A stretch of DNA of 61,318 nucleotides, from the NCBI GenBank assembly GCA_903870685.1, contig CAIQDX010000007.1:1-61318 (forward strand), read 5' to 3'. This DNA comes from an uncultured Chitinophagaceae bacterium (lineage in GTDB: Bacteria; Bacteroidota; Bacteroidia; Chitinophagales; Chitinophagaceae). Below are positions 26,118 through 35,263 of the stretch, in pieces. The notes under the pieces were generated by a model. It was not told the DNA's origin, did no database searches, and was given only the letters and a program-made list of their open reading frames with translations. How positions within the stretch are numbered: the first letter of the stretch is position 1; each line of letters begins with the position of its first letter. The position numbers were made by a program, and so were the translations under genes.

Positions 26118-27141
26118 AAATTTTACGCCGGGACGAACAGCTTTTGTTGATAACAAAGAACTATTGTTTTTTTCGGGTTATGCTTATTTGGGAATGAATC
26201 ATGTAACTGAATTTTTACAACATGTACAAAAAGGAATTGAATTATACGGCGCAGTATTTCCCAGTTCAAGAATATCCAACACCCAATTAAATTTATATTC
26301 CGAAACAGAAAAATTATTAAGCGATCTTACACAAACTGCCGATACGGTTTTAATGCAAAGTGGTTTTACTGCGGGCAAAGCATCGGTTGAAACTATTGCA
26401 GCAGATACTGCTTTATTTCATGCACCATTTTGCCATCCCGCAATTAGAATAAATAATAATTCTGTTTTATTTTTTAGCGATTGGGCAAACGAAACGGTTG
26501 ATACAATTAATAAAAATAATTACGCTACACCTCCGGTAATTTTAAGTGATTCAATGAATCAATTAACCGCCGAAGTGTATGACTTTTCTTTTTTAAATTC
26601 TATTAAACAAAATATAATTTGCATTATTGATGATAGTCATGGTATGGGTTTGTTAGGAATCAATGGCGAAGGCATCAGCAGCCGATTACCCAAAAAAGAA
26701 AATATTGAATACATCATTACTTATTCGTTGTCGAAAGCAATGAATATTCAAGCTGGCGCAATTAGTTGCAGCAATAAAAACACTGCCGATAAAATAAGAA
26801 ACAGCAATTGGTATGCAGCCACTACACCGCCTTCTCCGGCAATGTTGTATGCGTTTAATCATTCACAAAAAATATATCAGCAACAAAGAGAAACTTTAAA
26901 CAAGAATAAAAAGTTTTTGCTAGAGCTATTTTCCAAATATTTTGATATAAAGTTTCATCCCGAGCTACCTGTTTTTATTTTTAGGGAAGAATATGATGAA
27001 GATTTTTTTGCAAAACAGAATATTATTATTTCATCGTTTGCCTATCCCGATCCAAAAGGCAAAAAAATAAATCGTGCAGTTATTAATGCATTGCATACTG
27101 ATGATGATTTGATAAAATTGGCTGATGCATTAAATGCTTGA
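26107..27141 (+). CDS. PLP-dependent alpha-oxoamine synthase/aminotransferase-like enzyme
   Basis: A 344-residue fold-type I PLP enzyme of the 8-amino-7-oxononanoate synthase (BioF) group. SGYAYLGM near residue 23 and GAVFPSSRISNTQ near 48 match the substrate-entry segments. DDSHGMGLLGINGEG (175-189) binds the cofactor. Lys210 in TYSLSKAMNIQAG is the expected Schiff-base lysine. At 344 residues it is about 40 shorter than typical BioF. The region around the lysine is also unlike the GTLGKA of true BioF, so a different acyl or amino substrate is likely. The ATG at 26107 is preferred over an in-frame TTG at 26086. No biotin genes lie nearby. Confidence 0.8.
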   Translation: MFQLNFTPGRTAFVDNKELLFFSGYAYLGMNHVTEFLQHVQKGIELYGAVFPSSRISNTQLNLYSETEKLLSDLTQTADTVLMQSGFTAGKASVETIAADTALFHAPFCHPAIRINNNSVLFFSDWANETVDTINKNNYATPPVILSDSMNQLTAEVYDFSFLNSIKQNIICIIDDSHGMGLLGINGEGISSRLPKKENIEYIITYSLSKAMNIQAGAISCSNKNTADKIRNSNWYAATTPPSPAMLYAFNHSQKIYQQQRETLNKNKKFLLELFSKYFDIKFHPELPVFIFREEYDEDFFAKQNIIISSFAYPDPKGKKINRAVINALHTDDDLIKLADALNA

Positions 27142-27162
27142 TGATAATAGTATAAACCGTAC

Positions 27163-27205
27163 AAGTGTGCGACGCCAGCAAAGTTTAATTGAAATACCGC
27201 AGCCC
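27163..27205 (-). repeat. Dispersed intergenic repeat, copy 5
   Basis: Read on the minus strand, this 43-nt element begins GGGCTGCGGTATTTCAATTA and ends with the exact core GCGTCGCACACTT, then GTACG. It occupies most of the 83-bp spacer between convergent genes. Confidence 0.65.
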
Positions 27206-27224
27206 GTCAACAAAAAAAATAAAA

Positions 27225-27446
27225 TCACCTAATCTGTATGATCTTTACTGGGCAAGCTTTTGCAGCGTTTATATTTTTTTCTTTTTCAGCTTCCTGAATT
27301 TTTAATGACCAGAATTCTTTTTTTTGTACCGCACCAATTAAAGTTGCCTTACCATCTTTTTTACTCATGCGCCAATGCTCCGGAGCTTGCACTACACAAT
27401 AGTTACAGCCGATACATTTATTGCGTTGTTGAATGATGATGGGCAT
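27225..27446 (-). CDS. 4Fe-4S ferredoxin-like protein coupled to U32 gene
   Basis: A 73-residue small iron-sulfur protein. Cysteines in CIGCNYC (residues 11-17) and the later ACP motif (KACPVK) are the classic four ligands of a single [4Fe-4S] cluster. The gene overlaps the U32 stop by one base (TAATG), so translation is coupled. The U32 proteins of the TrhP type act in tRNA uridine hydroxylation and depend on iron-sulfur metabolism, so this ferredoxin may donate electrons or stabilise a cluster in that enzyme. The functional link is inferred from coupling only. Confidence 0.85.
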   Translation of the reverse strand: MPIIIQQRNKCIGCNYCVVQAPEHWRMSKKDGKATLIGAVQKKEFWSLKIQEAEKEKNINAAKACPVKIIQIR

Positions 27447-28699
27447 TATATTTTTTCCTCCACAGCAGCTTCTACAATTTTATATAATTTATCGGAAGGG
27501 CGAACAACAAGATCCAAAGGAAATGCGCATAGATCGCCTTTGCTTGCAGATTGTTTTGCACCTTCATCGTTTACGTGCAATGAAGTAATTGTTGTTTCTG
27601 TAACACCGCTTGTTGGACCAATGATGGCAACTTTATCGCCAACATTTAATGAATATGCTTCAATTAAAAATTCGGCAATACCTGTCTTGGGATAATAATG
27701 ATTGCCTTTGCCAAGATAAATTTTTCTTGTCAATGCTTTCGAACCCGAACCATCTGTCCACTCCCCTAATTCTTGTCCTAAAAAATATCCGCCCCAAAAA
27801 TCACGATTATAAACTTGTTTTAATCTTTCGATCCATGCACTTGATTTTTCTTTCGAATAAGTTCCTTCATAATAACTATCAATTGCTTCGCGATAACATT
27901 GTGTAACTGTTTTTACATAATCGGCTGCTTTACCACGACCTTCAATTTTTAAAACACTAATTCCTGTATCAATTAATTCGTTTAAAAAATCGATGGTACA
28001 CAGATCTTTCGGCGACATAATATATTCGTTATCCAATTCTAATTCATGTCCTTCTTCCAAATCAATTACTTTATATTTTCTTCGACAATTTTGTAAACAA
28101 GCACCGCGATTGGCTGAAGCATTTTGTGTATGCAAACTCAAATAACATTTGCCCGAAACCGCCATGCACAAAGCACCGTGGGCGAAGACTTCTATCTCAA
28201 TTAAATTACCTGATGGTCCTTTTATATTTTCTTTTTTAATAGCGTCGCAAATATTTTTTATTTGCCCCAAACTTAATTCCCTCGATAAAACCATTACATC
28301 GGCAAAGTGTGAATAGAATTGTATTGTTTCAATATTGGTGATGTTTAATTGTGTTGAAATGTGTACCGGTAATTTTTGTGTGAATGCATGATGAATAACA
28401 GCTTGATCGGATGCGATCACCGCAGTAATGCCTGCAAGTTTTGCAGCATTGATAATATTTTTCATCAATGCCAGATCATGATCGTACACAATGGTATTTA
28501 ATGTGAGATAAGATTTTATTTTATGCTTTTCGCAGATAGATGCTATTTCTTTCAAGTCATCAATTTCAAAATTCATGGTGGCGCGGGCACGCATGTTTAA
28601 TTGTTCCACTCCAAAATAAACTGAATCTGCGCCACCTTGAATGGCTGCATGCAAAGCTTCAAAACTTCCGGCAGGACTCATTAATTCAACCTTCTGCAT
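27446..28699 (-). CDS. trhP: U32 family protein, probable tRNA hydroxylation enzyme (TrhP/YegQ-like)
   Basis: A 417-residue U32-family protein. The N-terminal barrel begins VELMSPAGSFEALHAAIQGGADSVYFGV. The family signature EVFAHGALCMAVSGKCYLS is complete, with its two cysteines. Two further cysteines follow in RGACLQNCRRKY, and these four probably hold an iron-sulfur site. A C-terminal beta-barrel domain lies after about residue 330. Members once called peptidases are now known as tRNA-modifying: TrhP makes 5-hydroxyuridine at wobble U34, and RlhA acts on 23S rRNA. Size and domain layout fit TrhP best. Co-translated with a ferredoxin. Confidence 0.85.
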   Translation of the reverse strand: MQKVELMSPAGSFEALHAAIQGGADSVYFGVEQLNMRARATMNFEIDDLKEIASICEKHKIKSYLTLNTIVYDHDLALMKNIINAAKLAGITAVIASDQAVIHHAFTQKLPVHISTQLNITNIETIQFYSHFADVMVLSRELSLGQIKNICDAIKKENIKGPSGNLIEIEVFAHGALCMAVSGKCYLSLHTQNASANRGACLQNCRRKYKVIDLEEGHELELDNEYIMSPKDLCTIDFLNELIDTGISVLKIEGRGKAADYVKTVTQCYREAIDSYYEGTYSKEKSSAWIERLKQVYNRDFWGGYFLGQELGEWTDGSGSKALTRKIYLGKGNHYYPKTGIAEFLIEAYSLNVGDKVAIIGPTSGVTETTITSLHVNDEGAKQSASKGDLCAFPLDLVVRPSDKLYKIVEAAVEEKI

Positions 28700-28767
28700 T
28701 TATCTAAATTTGCTGCAAGATAAATTAGAGTTTTAAACGTGCAATGATTTCGGTCAGTAACAAACTT

Positions 28768-30021
28768 TTAATCAAATCTATTGGGATTGAATGGTTCAAT
28801 ATCCATGCTTAACTTTTCTTCATTTACAAGTTCAGCAACTAATTTGCCGGAGGCTGCACCCAGACTTAATCCCAGCATAGCATGACCTGTTGCAATCACA
28901 ACATTATTCCATTTATTTGTTCTTCCTAAATAAGGCAAACCATCTGCACTGCATGGACGAAAGCCATACCAAATTTTTTCAACAGGGGGAACAGCAATAT
29001 CAAATTCGGGATAATATCTTTTCACTGCATTTAATAATCCTTCCACTCGGTTTATTCGTGGCGGTGTTTTAGTTGAAGTGATTTCCATTGTTCCTCCAAA
29101 GCGAATTTTATTTCCATCCATTGGTGTTAATGCAACTCTTCCTTCCACTAAAACTGATGGATGATTTATTTTGTAAGGAGAATCTTCTAATGTTACCGAA
29201 TAACCACGGCCTGCAACTAATGGTAATTTTAATTTCATTTTTTCTGCTAATTCTCTGCTCCACGAACCCGATGCGATAATTATACTATCCGCATCATAAC
29301 TATTTTTATCTGTGATCACTTTTGTAATGGAAGCATTTTTATTTTCGAAAGAAATAACTTCTTCATTTGATAAAATACTAACACCAACATTTTTTAAATG
29401 CGCCAACAATTGCTGCATTAATTTATCGGGATATAAATGTGCATCACATTTAAAATACACTGCACCTAATCCATTTATTTTTGTTTGCGGTTCTTTATTT
29501 TGTAATGATTGATAATCTAATAATTCAGTATCAATTAATCCTAATGTATGTGCTTTTTCAACAGTATGTTTTGCATGCTCTTCACCTTTTGTTGTTTGAA
29601 ATATTTCTAACAAACCTTTGTGTTCATAAGCAAAATTAAATTGCGGCAGGCTTGTCCATTCTTCATATAATTTCTGACTGAATAATGCAATATCACGTAA
29701 TGGCAATGCGGCTTTTGCAACTTTTTCATCAGTTGCACTTCGCATAAATTTTAATCCCCAATCGATTAAGCTTTTACTCAATCTCGGTTGTACGTAAAAC
29801 GGACTTGTTGAATCGAACATCCATTTCAATCCTTGCGTTACAATGCCCGGTGTTGCGAGTGGAATAAAATGACTTGGACAAACATATCCTGCATTACCAT
29901 AAGAACAATTACTCGTAATATCGGTTTTATCAATTACTGTTACTTCATGTCCGCTTTGTTGTAAATAATAAGCACTACTTAAACCAATAATGCCGCCACC
30001 GATAATAATTACTTTACTCAT
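28768..30021 (-). CDS. FAD-dependent D-amino acid dehydrogenase, probable cis-4-hydroxy-D-proline dehydrogenase
   Basis: A 417-residue DadA-like flavoenzyme. The N-terminal Rossmann motif VIIIGGGIIGLSSAYYL binds FAD, and CSYGNAGYVCPSH, GRGYSVTL and IWYGFRPCSADGLPYLG are family segments. In the neighbourhood of a hydroxyproline epimerase, a DapA-family deaminase and ketoglutaric semialdehyde dehydrogenase, it fits the second step of hydroxyproline catabolism: oxidation of cis-4-hydroxy-D-proline to pyrroline-4-hydroxy-2-carboxylate. It is the last gene of the minus-strand group and starts 13 bp after the GH-A gene stop. Family certain; substrate by context. Confidence 0.85.
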   Translation of the reverse strand: MSKVIIIGGGIIGLSSAYYLQQSGHEVTVIDKTDITSNCSYGNAGYVCPSHFIPLATPGIVTQGLKWMFDSTSPFYVQPRLSKSLIDWGLKFMRSATDEKVAKAALPLRDIALFSQKLYEEWTSLPQFNFAYEHKGLLEIFQTTKGEEHAKHTVEKAHTLGLIDTELLDYQSLQNKEPQTKINGLGAVYFKCDAHLYPDKLMQQLLAHLKNVGVSILSNEEVISFENKNASITKVITDKNSYDADSIIIASGSWSRELAEKMKLKLPLVAGRGYSVTLEDSPYKINHPSVLVEGRVALTPMDGNKIRFGGTMEITSTKTPPRINRVEGLLNAVKRYYPEFDIAVPPVEKIWYGFRPCSADGLPYLGRTNKWNNVVIATGHAMLGLSLGAASGKLVAELVNEEKLSMDIEPFNPNRFD

Positions 30022-30034
30022 TGCTAAAAAACTT

Positions 30035-31087
30035 TTATTTTTTTTCCGCTGTTATTTGTTTGATGAAATTAGTTTCATTGATATCGAAAGGCGTTCCATC
30101 TTTTCTGAAAATATCATGAAACCAAATCTTTGGTTCGGGTGAACCTTCTTTACTTCCCCAAGGAAAAATAGTATTACTTTTTCCACTCACAAATCCCCAA
30201 TTGATTGCAACAACATTATTTCTTTTTAAGATGAGCAAATGTGTAATAAAAAGGCTGTTGTTTTTTCTTGCCATGTATTCGGTGCAAACAATTGGTCTTC
30301 CGATTTTTTGTAAAGTATCAATCGCTTTTTTCATTGAATTGGTATCCCCATAATTATGAAAAGAAATAACATCCGAATGTTCGAGTTGATATTTATTAAT
30401 GGAAGGATAACTATCAAACCACACACCAACTGTTAATGGTTGTGATGGTCTAACTGTCCAAGCCCACTGAAATATTTTTTCTACCAATGGCAAAGATGTT
30501 AAACCATAATCGCTGTTGGCAGGTTCGTTATACAGATCCCATAAAAGAATTCTTTTATCGTTTTTAAATGTGGTTAGAATATCTTTTACATAATCTTCTA
30601 AATAGTTCCATTGTGTACTGTCGTTATGAATTGATTTCGATGGACTCCGCATCCAGCCGGAATTGTGTACGCCAACTTTAGGTTCGGGTTGTTTGCCAAT
30701 CCTTGGTTCTTCATTCCAGCAATCATCAAAAAAAACAAACAGTGGTTTGATATGATGGTTAGATGCGATGGTCAAAAAAATATTGATGCGTTGTTTAAAT
30801 CCTTTGGCATCATTCTTCCAAACAAGATCATGTAAAAAAACACGCATGGTATTCATGCCAATATTTTCGGCCCAGCCTAATTCTCGATTGATGGTTGCAG
30901 TATCAAACGTTTCTGCCTGCCACATTTCTAATTGATTGATAGCAGTGCTTGGTAAAAAATCACTTCCAACTAACCAGCCTTGTTGTTTATACCAATTGTT
31001 TGCTTTTTCGGCTGACCATATTTTTGGTTGTGCAGTAACAATTAAAAATAAAAAGCTAAAAATGAATAATACAATTATCTTTTTCAT
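30035..31087 (-). CDS. Secreted clan GH-A glycoside hydrolase (GH5-like)
   Basis: A 350-residue retaining glycoside hydrolase with a cleavable signal peptide (MKKIIVLFIFSFLFLIVTAQ). The TIM-barrel catalytic pair is Glu188 in LLWDLYNEPAN as acid/base and Glu270 in PIVCTEYMAR as nucleophile. Other features are VGSDFLPSTAINQLEMWQ near the N terminus and RVFLHDLVW. Such proteins are often labelled cellulase-family or beta-1,4-xylanase in Bacteroidota, but the real specificity is unproven. It overlaps the aldose epimerase gene by 4 nt (31084-31087). The likely role is removal of sugars from plant polymers next to the GH127 enzyme. Confidence 0.82.
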   Translation of the reverse strand: MKKIIVLFIFSFLFLIVTAQPKIWSAEKANNWYKQQGWLVGSDFLPSTAINQLEMWQAETFDTATINRELGWAENIGMNTMRVFLHDLVWKNDAKGFKQRINIFLTIASNHHIKPLFVFFDDCWNEEPRIGKQPEPKVGVHNSGWMRSPSKSIHNDSTQWNYLEDYVKDILTTFKNDKRILLWDLYNEPANSDYGLTSLPLVEKIFQWAWTVRPSQPLTVGVWFDSYPSINKYQLEHSDVISFHNYGDTNSMKKAIDTLQKIGRPIVCTEYMARKNNSLFITHLLILKRNNVVAINWGFVSGKSNTIFPWGSKEGSPEPKIWFHDIFRKDGTPFDINETNFIKQITAEKK

Positions 31088-32214
31088 TTCACAGAAAATT
31101 TATAGATGGTTGTTTGAAAATAATTCTCTCCGGGTTGTAATATTGTTGTTGCAAATGATGGTTGATTAGGAGCATCAGGAAAATGTTGTGTTTCTAAAGC
31201 CAACCCTCCATGCTGAATATAATGTTGTCCTTTCTTACCAATTAATTTTCCATCTAAGAAATTTCCCGAATAAAATTGAATGCCCGGTTGTGTTGTATAT
31301 ATTTCTACGAAACGCCCACTGGCCGGATGATACAAGGAACCAATACGAGCCAACACATCAGGCTTTTTATTCAACACCCAATTATGATCGTAACCACCTT
31401 TTACTTTTTCCAGATCAAATCCTATTCTTTTTGATTTATTAAAATTCATCGGCGTTCCGGCAACTGCAACTTGTTTACCTGTTGGAATTAATTCTTTATT
31501 CACTTCAGTAAATTGATCAGCATCTAATTGCAATTCGTGTTCTAAAATAGTTTCATCTTTTCCTGCAGATAAATTAAAATAACTGTGATTGGTTAAATTG
31601 ATCGGTGTTGGTTTATCGGTTGTTGCTTTATAAATTATTTTTAATTCATTGTTTGATGATAAAGTATAAAGCACTTCAGCTTTTACATTTCCGGGAAAAC
31701 CTTCTTCACCATCTTTACTTTCATAAGATAATAATAAAGAAGTATCGCTTGCATTTACAACATTCCAAATCACTTTATCAAATCCTTTCAAACCGCCGTG
31801 TAGCGTGTTTTTGCCGTCATTGGCTGCTAATTTATATTCAACATTATTTAGTTTAAATTTTGCTTTTGCAATTCGATTGGCATATCGTCCAACCAAACAA
31901 CCGAAGTATGGATTATCTTTTTGCAGATAACCGCTTAATGAATCAAATCCTAAAACAATATCACCCATCTGTCCATTTTTATCAGGAACATTTATTGAAG
32001 TAACAGTTCCTCCATAATTTAAAATAGAAACACTAACATTATTTTTATTTATGAGTTTGAATTGATACACTTCTTTTCCTTCGATCATTCCAAAAAGATA
32101 TTTTGAAACATGATTACTATCTGAAGAAGATGAGTTGTTGTTTTCTTTTTTTGAACTCTTACAAGAAAAAAGAATAACAGTGCAACATAAAATGAATGAA
32201 AGAATATTTTTCAT
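31084..32214 (-). CDS. galM: Aldose 1-epimerase (galactose mutarotase), lipoprotein
   Basis: A 376-residue mutarotase carrying a lipoprotein signal with lipobox LFSC at residues 15-18, followed by a serine/asparagine-rich linker. Catalytic motifs are NTLHGG, LTNHSYFNL (active-site histidine) and GGLALETQHFPDAPNQP (active-site glutamate). GalM converts beta to alpha anomers of aldoses, including galactose and arabinose. Placement outside the cytoplasmic membrane, between two glycosidases, suggests it acts on sugars as they are released. Starts 10 bp after the GH127 gene and is coupled to the next gene by a 4-nt overlap. Confidence 0.9.
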   Translation of the reverse strand: MKNILSFILCCTVILFSCKSSKKENNNSSSSDSNHVSKYLFGMIEGKEVYQFKLINKNNVSVSILNYGGTVTSINVPDKNGQMGDIVLGFDSLSGYLQKDNPYFGCLVGRYANRIAKAKFKLNNVEYKLAANDGKNTLHGGLKGFDKVIWNVVNASDTSLLLSYESKDGEEGFPGNVKAEVLYTLSSNNELKIIYKATTDKPTPINLTNHSYFNLSAGKDETILEHELQLDADQFTEVNKELIPTGKQVAVAGTPMNFNKSKRIGFDLEKVKGGYDHNWVLNKKPDVLARIGSLYHPASGRFVEIYTTQPGIQFYSGNFLDGKLIGKKGQHYIQHGGLALETQHFPDAPNQPSFATTILQPGENYFQTTIYKFSVK

Positions 32215-32224
32215 AATGAACGAT

Positions 32225-34174
32225 TTAATAATTCAATTTTATTTCTTTGATCTTAGTGGGCAACCAAACCTGCATCTGATTACTACCTCTATTACACCAG
32301 GTATAATATGGAATAGCAGTGATGGTTTTATTTTCTGTTTGAACTGATGTTCCATTATTTGTTGCAGCAATAAAAGGAACGGTTGCTGTTAATGCAGTTA
32401 CTGCTTCATTTAAAATTTCATAAGGCTTTGTAGTAAAATCTGTTTTATCAGGCACAATAAAATTAAAAGCATTCGATGCATTATCTTTTCCTTCTACACA
32501 ATAAACTAATGGTCCGCGTTGCAATGCAATTCTGTCAACATTAAATTGTAAACTGTCTTTTGAAATAATTTTATTTATGTTCATCGGAATATTGTATTCA
32601 ACAACATCGCCTTTATTCCATGTTCTTGAAATAACAGCATAACCATTTTGTAAATTAAATGATTGCTCTTTACCGTTTACTTTAATTACAATTGGCACAG
32701 AATGATTATTAGCAAAATGATAAAGATCACCTGGCACTGGTTCCCCATTCACCCAATCAGGTACACGAAGCGCTACATTAAAGTTTGCTTTTGTAACAGG
32801 ATCAACTTTTATTTTTATTTCACCATCCCACGGATAATTTGTTTCTGTTTTAATACTTACTAAATTCTTTTCGAAGGGAATGATCGTATTGCTTCCAACA
32901 AATAAATTCACATAAATACTGTTGGATGATTTTGCATAAATATAATTGCCTAAAGAAGTAACCAATCTTGCAATGTTTGCCGGACAACATGCTGTTCCAA
33001 ACCATTCAGCTCTTTGATGTTCGCCTGTTGATGCCAATGGATTATCATAAAAGAATTTATCGCCGCTTAAACTTAATCCATCTAATGCACCGTTATATAA
33101 AACTCTTTCCAGCACATCCATGTATTTACTTTCGCCAGTCAATAAATTCATTCTTTGATTCCATAAAACCATTCCAACCGATGCGCATGTTTCGCAATAC
33201 GCCTGTTCATTAGGCAAATCATAATCAACACTAAAACCTTCATTCGTTCCTGCCGATCCAATGCCACCGGTAACATACATATTTCTGTACACCACATCTT
33301 CCCAAACTTTTTTCATGGCATTTACATAACCTGCATCGCCTGTTTGCACTGCAACATCAGCAGCACCGGTATATAAATACATGGCACGAACAGCATGACC
33401 GGTAATTTTATTTTGTTCTTTCACCGGTAAAATATCCTGCCAGTAAGCAGGTGTACCCCAACCCTTACCATTGTTGTATTTATGACCACGTTGTTGTAAA
33501 TACCAATCGGCTAATTTTAAATAACGATCATTATTTGTTGCCTGATATAATTTAACCAACGCCAATTCTATTTCTTCATGACCACTAAACCAATATTTGT
33601 TTTGCAAACGAAATGTTGAATCGATATTATTTGCTACACGAATGGCAACATCCAATAATTTTCTTTTACCCGAAACATTATAATATGCAACAGCAGCTTC
33701 AATCAAATGACCGGCATTATAATCTTCATGTTTTTCAATATCAGTCCAGCGTTTATTTACATCACTCAGTGTAAAATAAGTATTCAAATAACCATCGGGT
33801 AATTGAGCAGCAGCAATAATATCTATCCATTCATCTATTTTATTGTGCAAAGTTGTATCAGTTCCGTTTTGCAAAGCATAAGCCATTGCTTCCAATGCTT
33901 TGAACACATCCGAATCATCATAATAAATTCCTTCGTGCTTCTCTCCTTTTTTTCTGGCTACTTTTTGAAAGTTTCGGATGCGCGGTGTTTTTATTTCTGT
34001 TTGATAAATGCAAACAGGAATAGTTACTTTAACTACTTTATCGATCTTTGGTTTCCAGAAATGATCGGTGATATTTACTTTCGAAAAATTAACCGCTTCC
34101 ATTTTTTGAAGCGATGATTGTGCAGATAATTGTTGCACTATCATCAATAAAAAACATACAAACATTTTTTTCAT
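32225..34174 (-). CDS. GH127 family enzyme, probable beta-L-arabinofuranosidase
   Basis: A 649-residue secreted glycosidase of family GH127 (former DUF1680). Signal peptide residues 1-19 end LSAQ. The alpha/alpha-barrel core carries KHEDYNAGHLIEAAVAYY near 148. The zinc-cysteine active site is complete: Glu328 and Cys330 in AYCETCASVG, Cys396 and Cys397 in GTACCPANIAR, matching E338, C340, C417 and C418 of Bifidobacterium HypBA1. HypBA1 frees L-arabinose from hydroxyproline-linked beta-L-arabinofuranosides. ATG at 34174 is chosen over a TTG at 34183. It sits inside a hydroxyproline catabolic gene train, which strongly supports that substrate; another known GH127 activity (aceric acid release from RG-II) cannot be excluded. 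Confidence 0.92.
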   Translation of the reverse strand: MKKMFVCFLLMIVQQLSAQSSLQKMEAVNFSKVNITDHFWKPKIDKVVKVTIPVCIYQTEIKTPRIRNFQKVARKKGEKHEGIYYDDSDVFKALEAMAYALQNGTDTTLHNKIDEWIDIIAAAQLPDGYLNTYFTLSDVNKRWTDIEKHEDYNAGHLIEAAVAYYNVSGKRKLLDVAIRVANNIDSTFRLQNKYWFSGHEEIELALVKLYQATNNDRYLKLADWYLQQRGHKYNNGKGWGTPAYWQDILPVKEQNKITGHAVRAMYLYTGAADVAVQTGDAGYVNAMKKVWEDVVYRNMYVTGGIGSAGTNEGFSVDYDLPNEQAYCETCASVGMVLWNQRMNLLTGESKYMDVLERVLYNGALDGLSLSGDKFFYDNPLASTGEHQRAEWFGTACCPANIARLVTSLGNYIYAKSSNSIYVNLFVGSNTIIPFEKNLVSIKTETNYPWDGEIKIKVDPVTKANFNVALRVPDWVNGEPVPGDLYHFANNHSVPIVIKVNGKEQSFNLQNGYAVISRTWNKGDVVEYNIPMNINKIISKDSLQFNVDRIALQRGPLVYCVEGKDNASNAFNFIVPDKTDFTTKPYEILNEAVTALTATVPFIAATNNGTSVQTENKTITAIPYYTWCNRGSNQMQVWLPTKIKEIKLNY

Positions 34175-34199
34175 AGCAATCAATTTATTTTAAAACAGT

Positions 34200-35201
34200 T
34201 TATATCACTTGAAATCCAAAAGCATAAGGATCATCATCCGTATCTATCGAAATAGTATTGTAACCATAGATCCTTGCCCAGCCTTCAATACTCGGACGAA
34301 TGGCAGGCTTCCCATTCACTTTTGTTTCTTCTTCAATGCGACCAATAAATTTTGAACCGATGATACTTTCATGAATAAATTCATTTCCCTTTTTTAATTT
34401 TCCTTTTGCATACCATTGCGCCATACGTGCCGAAGTGCCCGTGCCGCAAGGACTTCGGTCGATTGCTTTATCGCCGTAAAAAACCGCATTGCGTGCAGTA
34501 GATGTTTTATCCATCACAGCACCTGCCCATAAAATATGTGTGCAGGAATGTATCGTTGGATCTTCGGGATGAACAAACTGATATTTTTTATTGATGCGAT
34601 TTCTTATTTCTCTCGACCATGCAATTAATTTATCGGCAGTATAATTTTCTAATCCTCTAAAGTTTTTTTGACCATCAACTATCGCATAAAAATTTCCGCC
34701 ATAAGCAACATCAAAAATTAATTCGCCCAAATCAGGACAATCAACTGTTAATTCTGTTGAATCTAAATATGCAGGAACATTAGTCAACTTAACTGATTTT
34801 ACTTTCGATCCTTCTTTTTTATATTTTATCAAAACCAATCCGGCCGGGGTTTCCATTCGAACAACACCTTTTGTTTTTGGTAGAATCAATCCTTCTTCAA
34901 TCGCAATTGTTATGGTGCCAATCGTACCATGACCGCACATCGGCAAACAACCACTCGTTTCAATAAATAAAACAGCAACATCATTTGCATCATCATGAGG
35001 GGCATATAAAATACTTCCGCTCATCATGTCATGACCTCTTGGTTCAAACATCAAACCTCTTCGTATCCAATCATATTCTTTTAAAAAGTGTTGGCGCTTT
35101 TCACTCATATTATTTCCTCGTAACACAGGACCACCACCTGCAACCAAGCGAACAGGATTACCACAAGTATGTGCATCAATACAGAAGAAGTTTTTTCTCA
35201 T
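34200..35201 (-). CDS. 4-hydroxyproline epimerase (proline racemase family)
   Basis: A 333-residue enzyme converting trans-4-hydroxy-L-proline to cis-4-hydroxy-D-proline. Both catalytic cysteines are present: Cys89 in LPMCGHGTIG and Cys252 in RSPCGTGTSARMA. The Cys/Cys pair separates epimerases and racemases from trans-3-hydroxyproline dehydratases, which carry Ser or Thr at one site. FEPRGHDMMSGSILY is a shared family segment. The context (oxidase, deaminase and ketoglutaric semialdehyde dehydrogenase) points to hydroxyproline rather than proline. Located between the aldehyde dehydrogenase and GH127 genes on the same strand. Confidence 0.93.
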   Translation of the reverse strand: MRKNFFCIDAHTCGNPVRLVAGGGPVLRGNNMSEKRQHFLKEYDWIRRGLMFEPRGHDMMSGSILYAPHDDANDVAVLFIETSGCLPMCGHGTIGTITIAIEEGLILPKTKGVVRMETPAGLVLIKYKKEGSKVKSVKLTNVPAYLDSTELTVDCPDLGELIFDVAYGGNFYAIVDGQKNFRGLENYTADKLIAWSREIRNRINKKYQFVHPEDPTIHSCTHILWAGAVMDKTSTARNAVFYGDKAIDRSPCGTGTSARMAQWYAKGKLKKGNEFIHESIIGSKFIGRIEEETKVNGKPAIRPSIEGWARIYGYNTISIDTDDDPYAFGFQVI

Positions 35202-35217
35202 TGTTCAATTTTAATTA

Positions 35218-35249
35218 AGCTGCGAGCTAATAGCCATGAGCTGTGAGCT
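35218..35249. repeat. Short degenerate repeat AGCTGYGAGCT
   Basis: AGCTGCGAGCT at 35218-35228 and AGCTGTGAGCT at 35239-35249, separated by 10 bases, in the only spacer longer than 50 bp within the hydroxyproline gene train. Base composition is unlike the surrounding AT-rich DNA. Confidence 0.5.
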
Positions 35250-35263
35250 TTTTCATTTAACAC

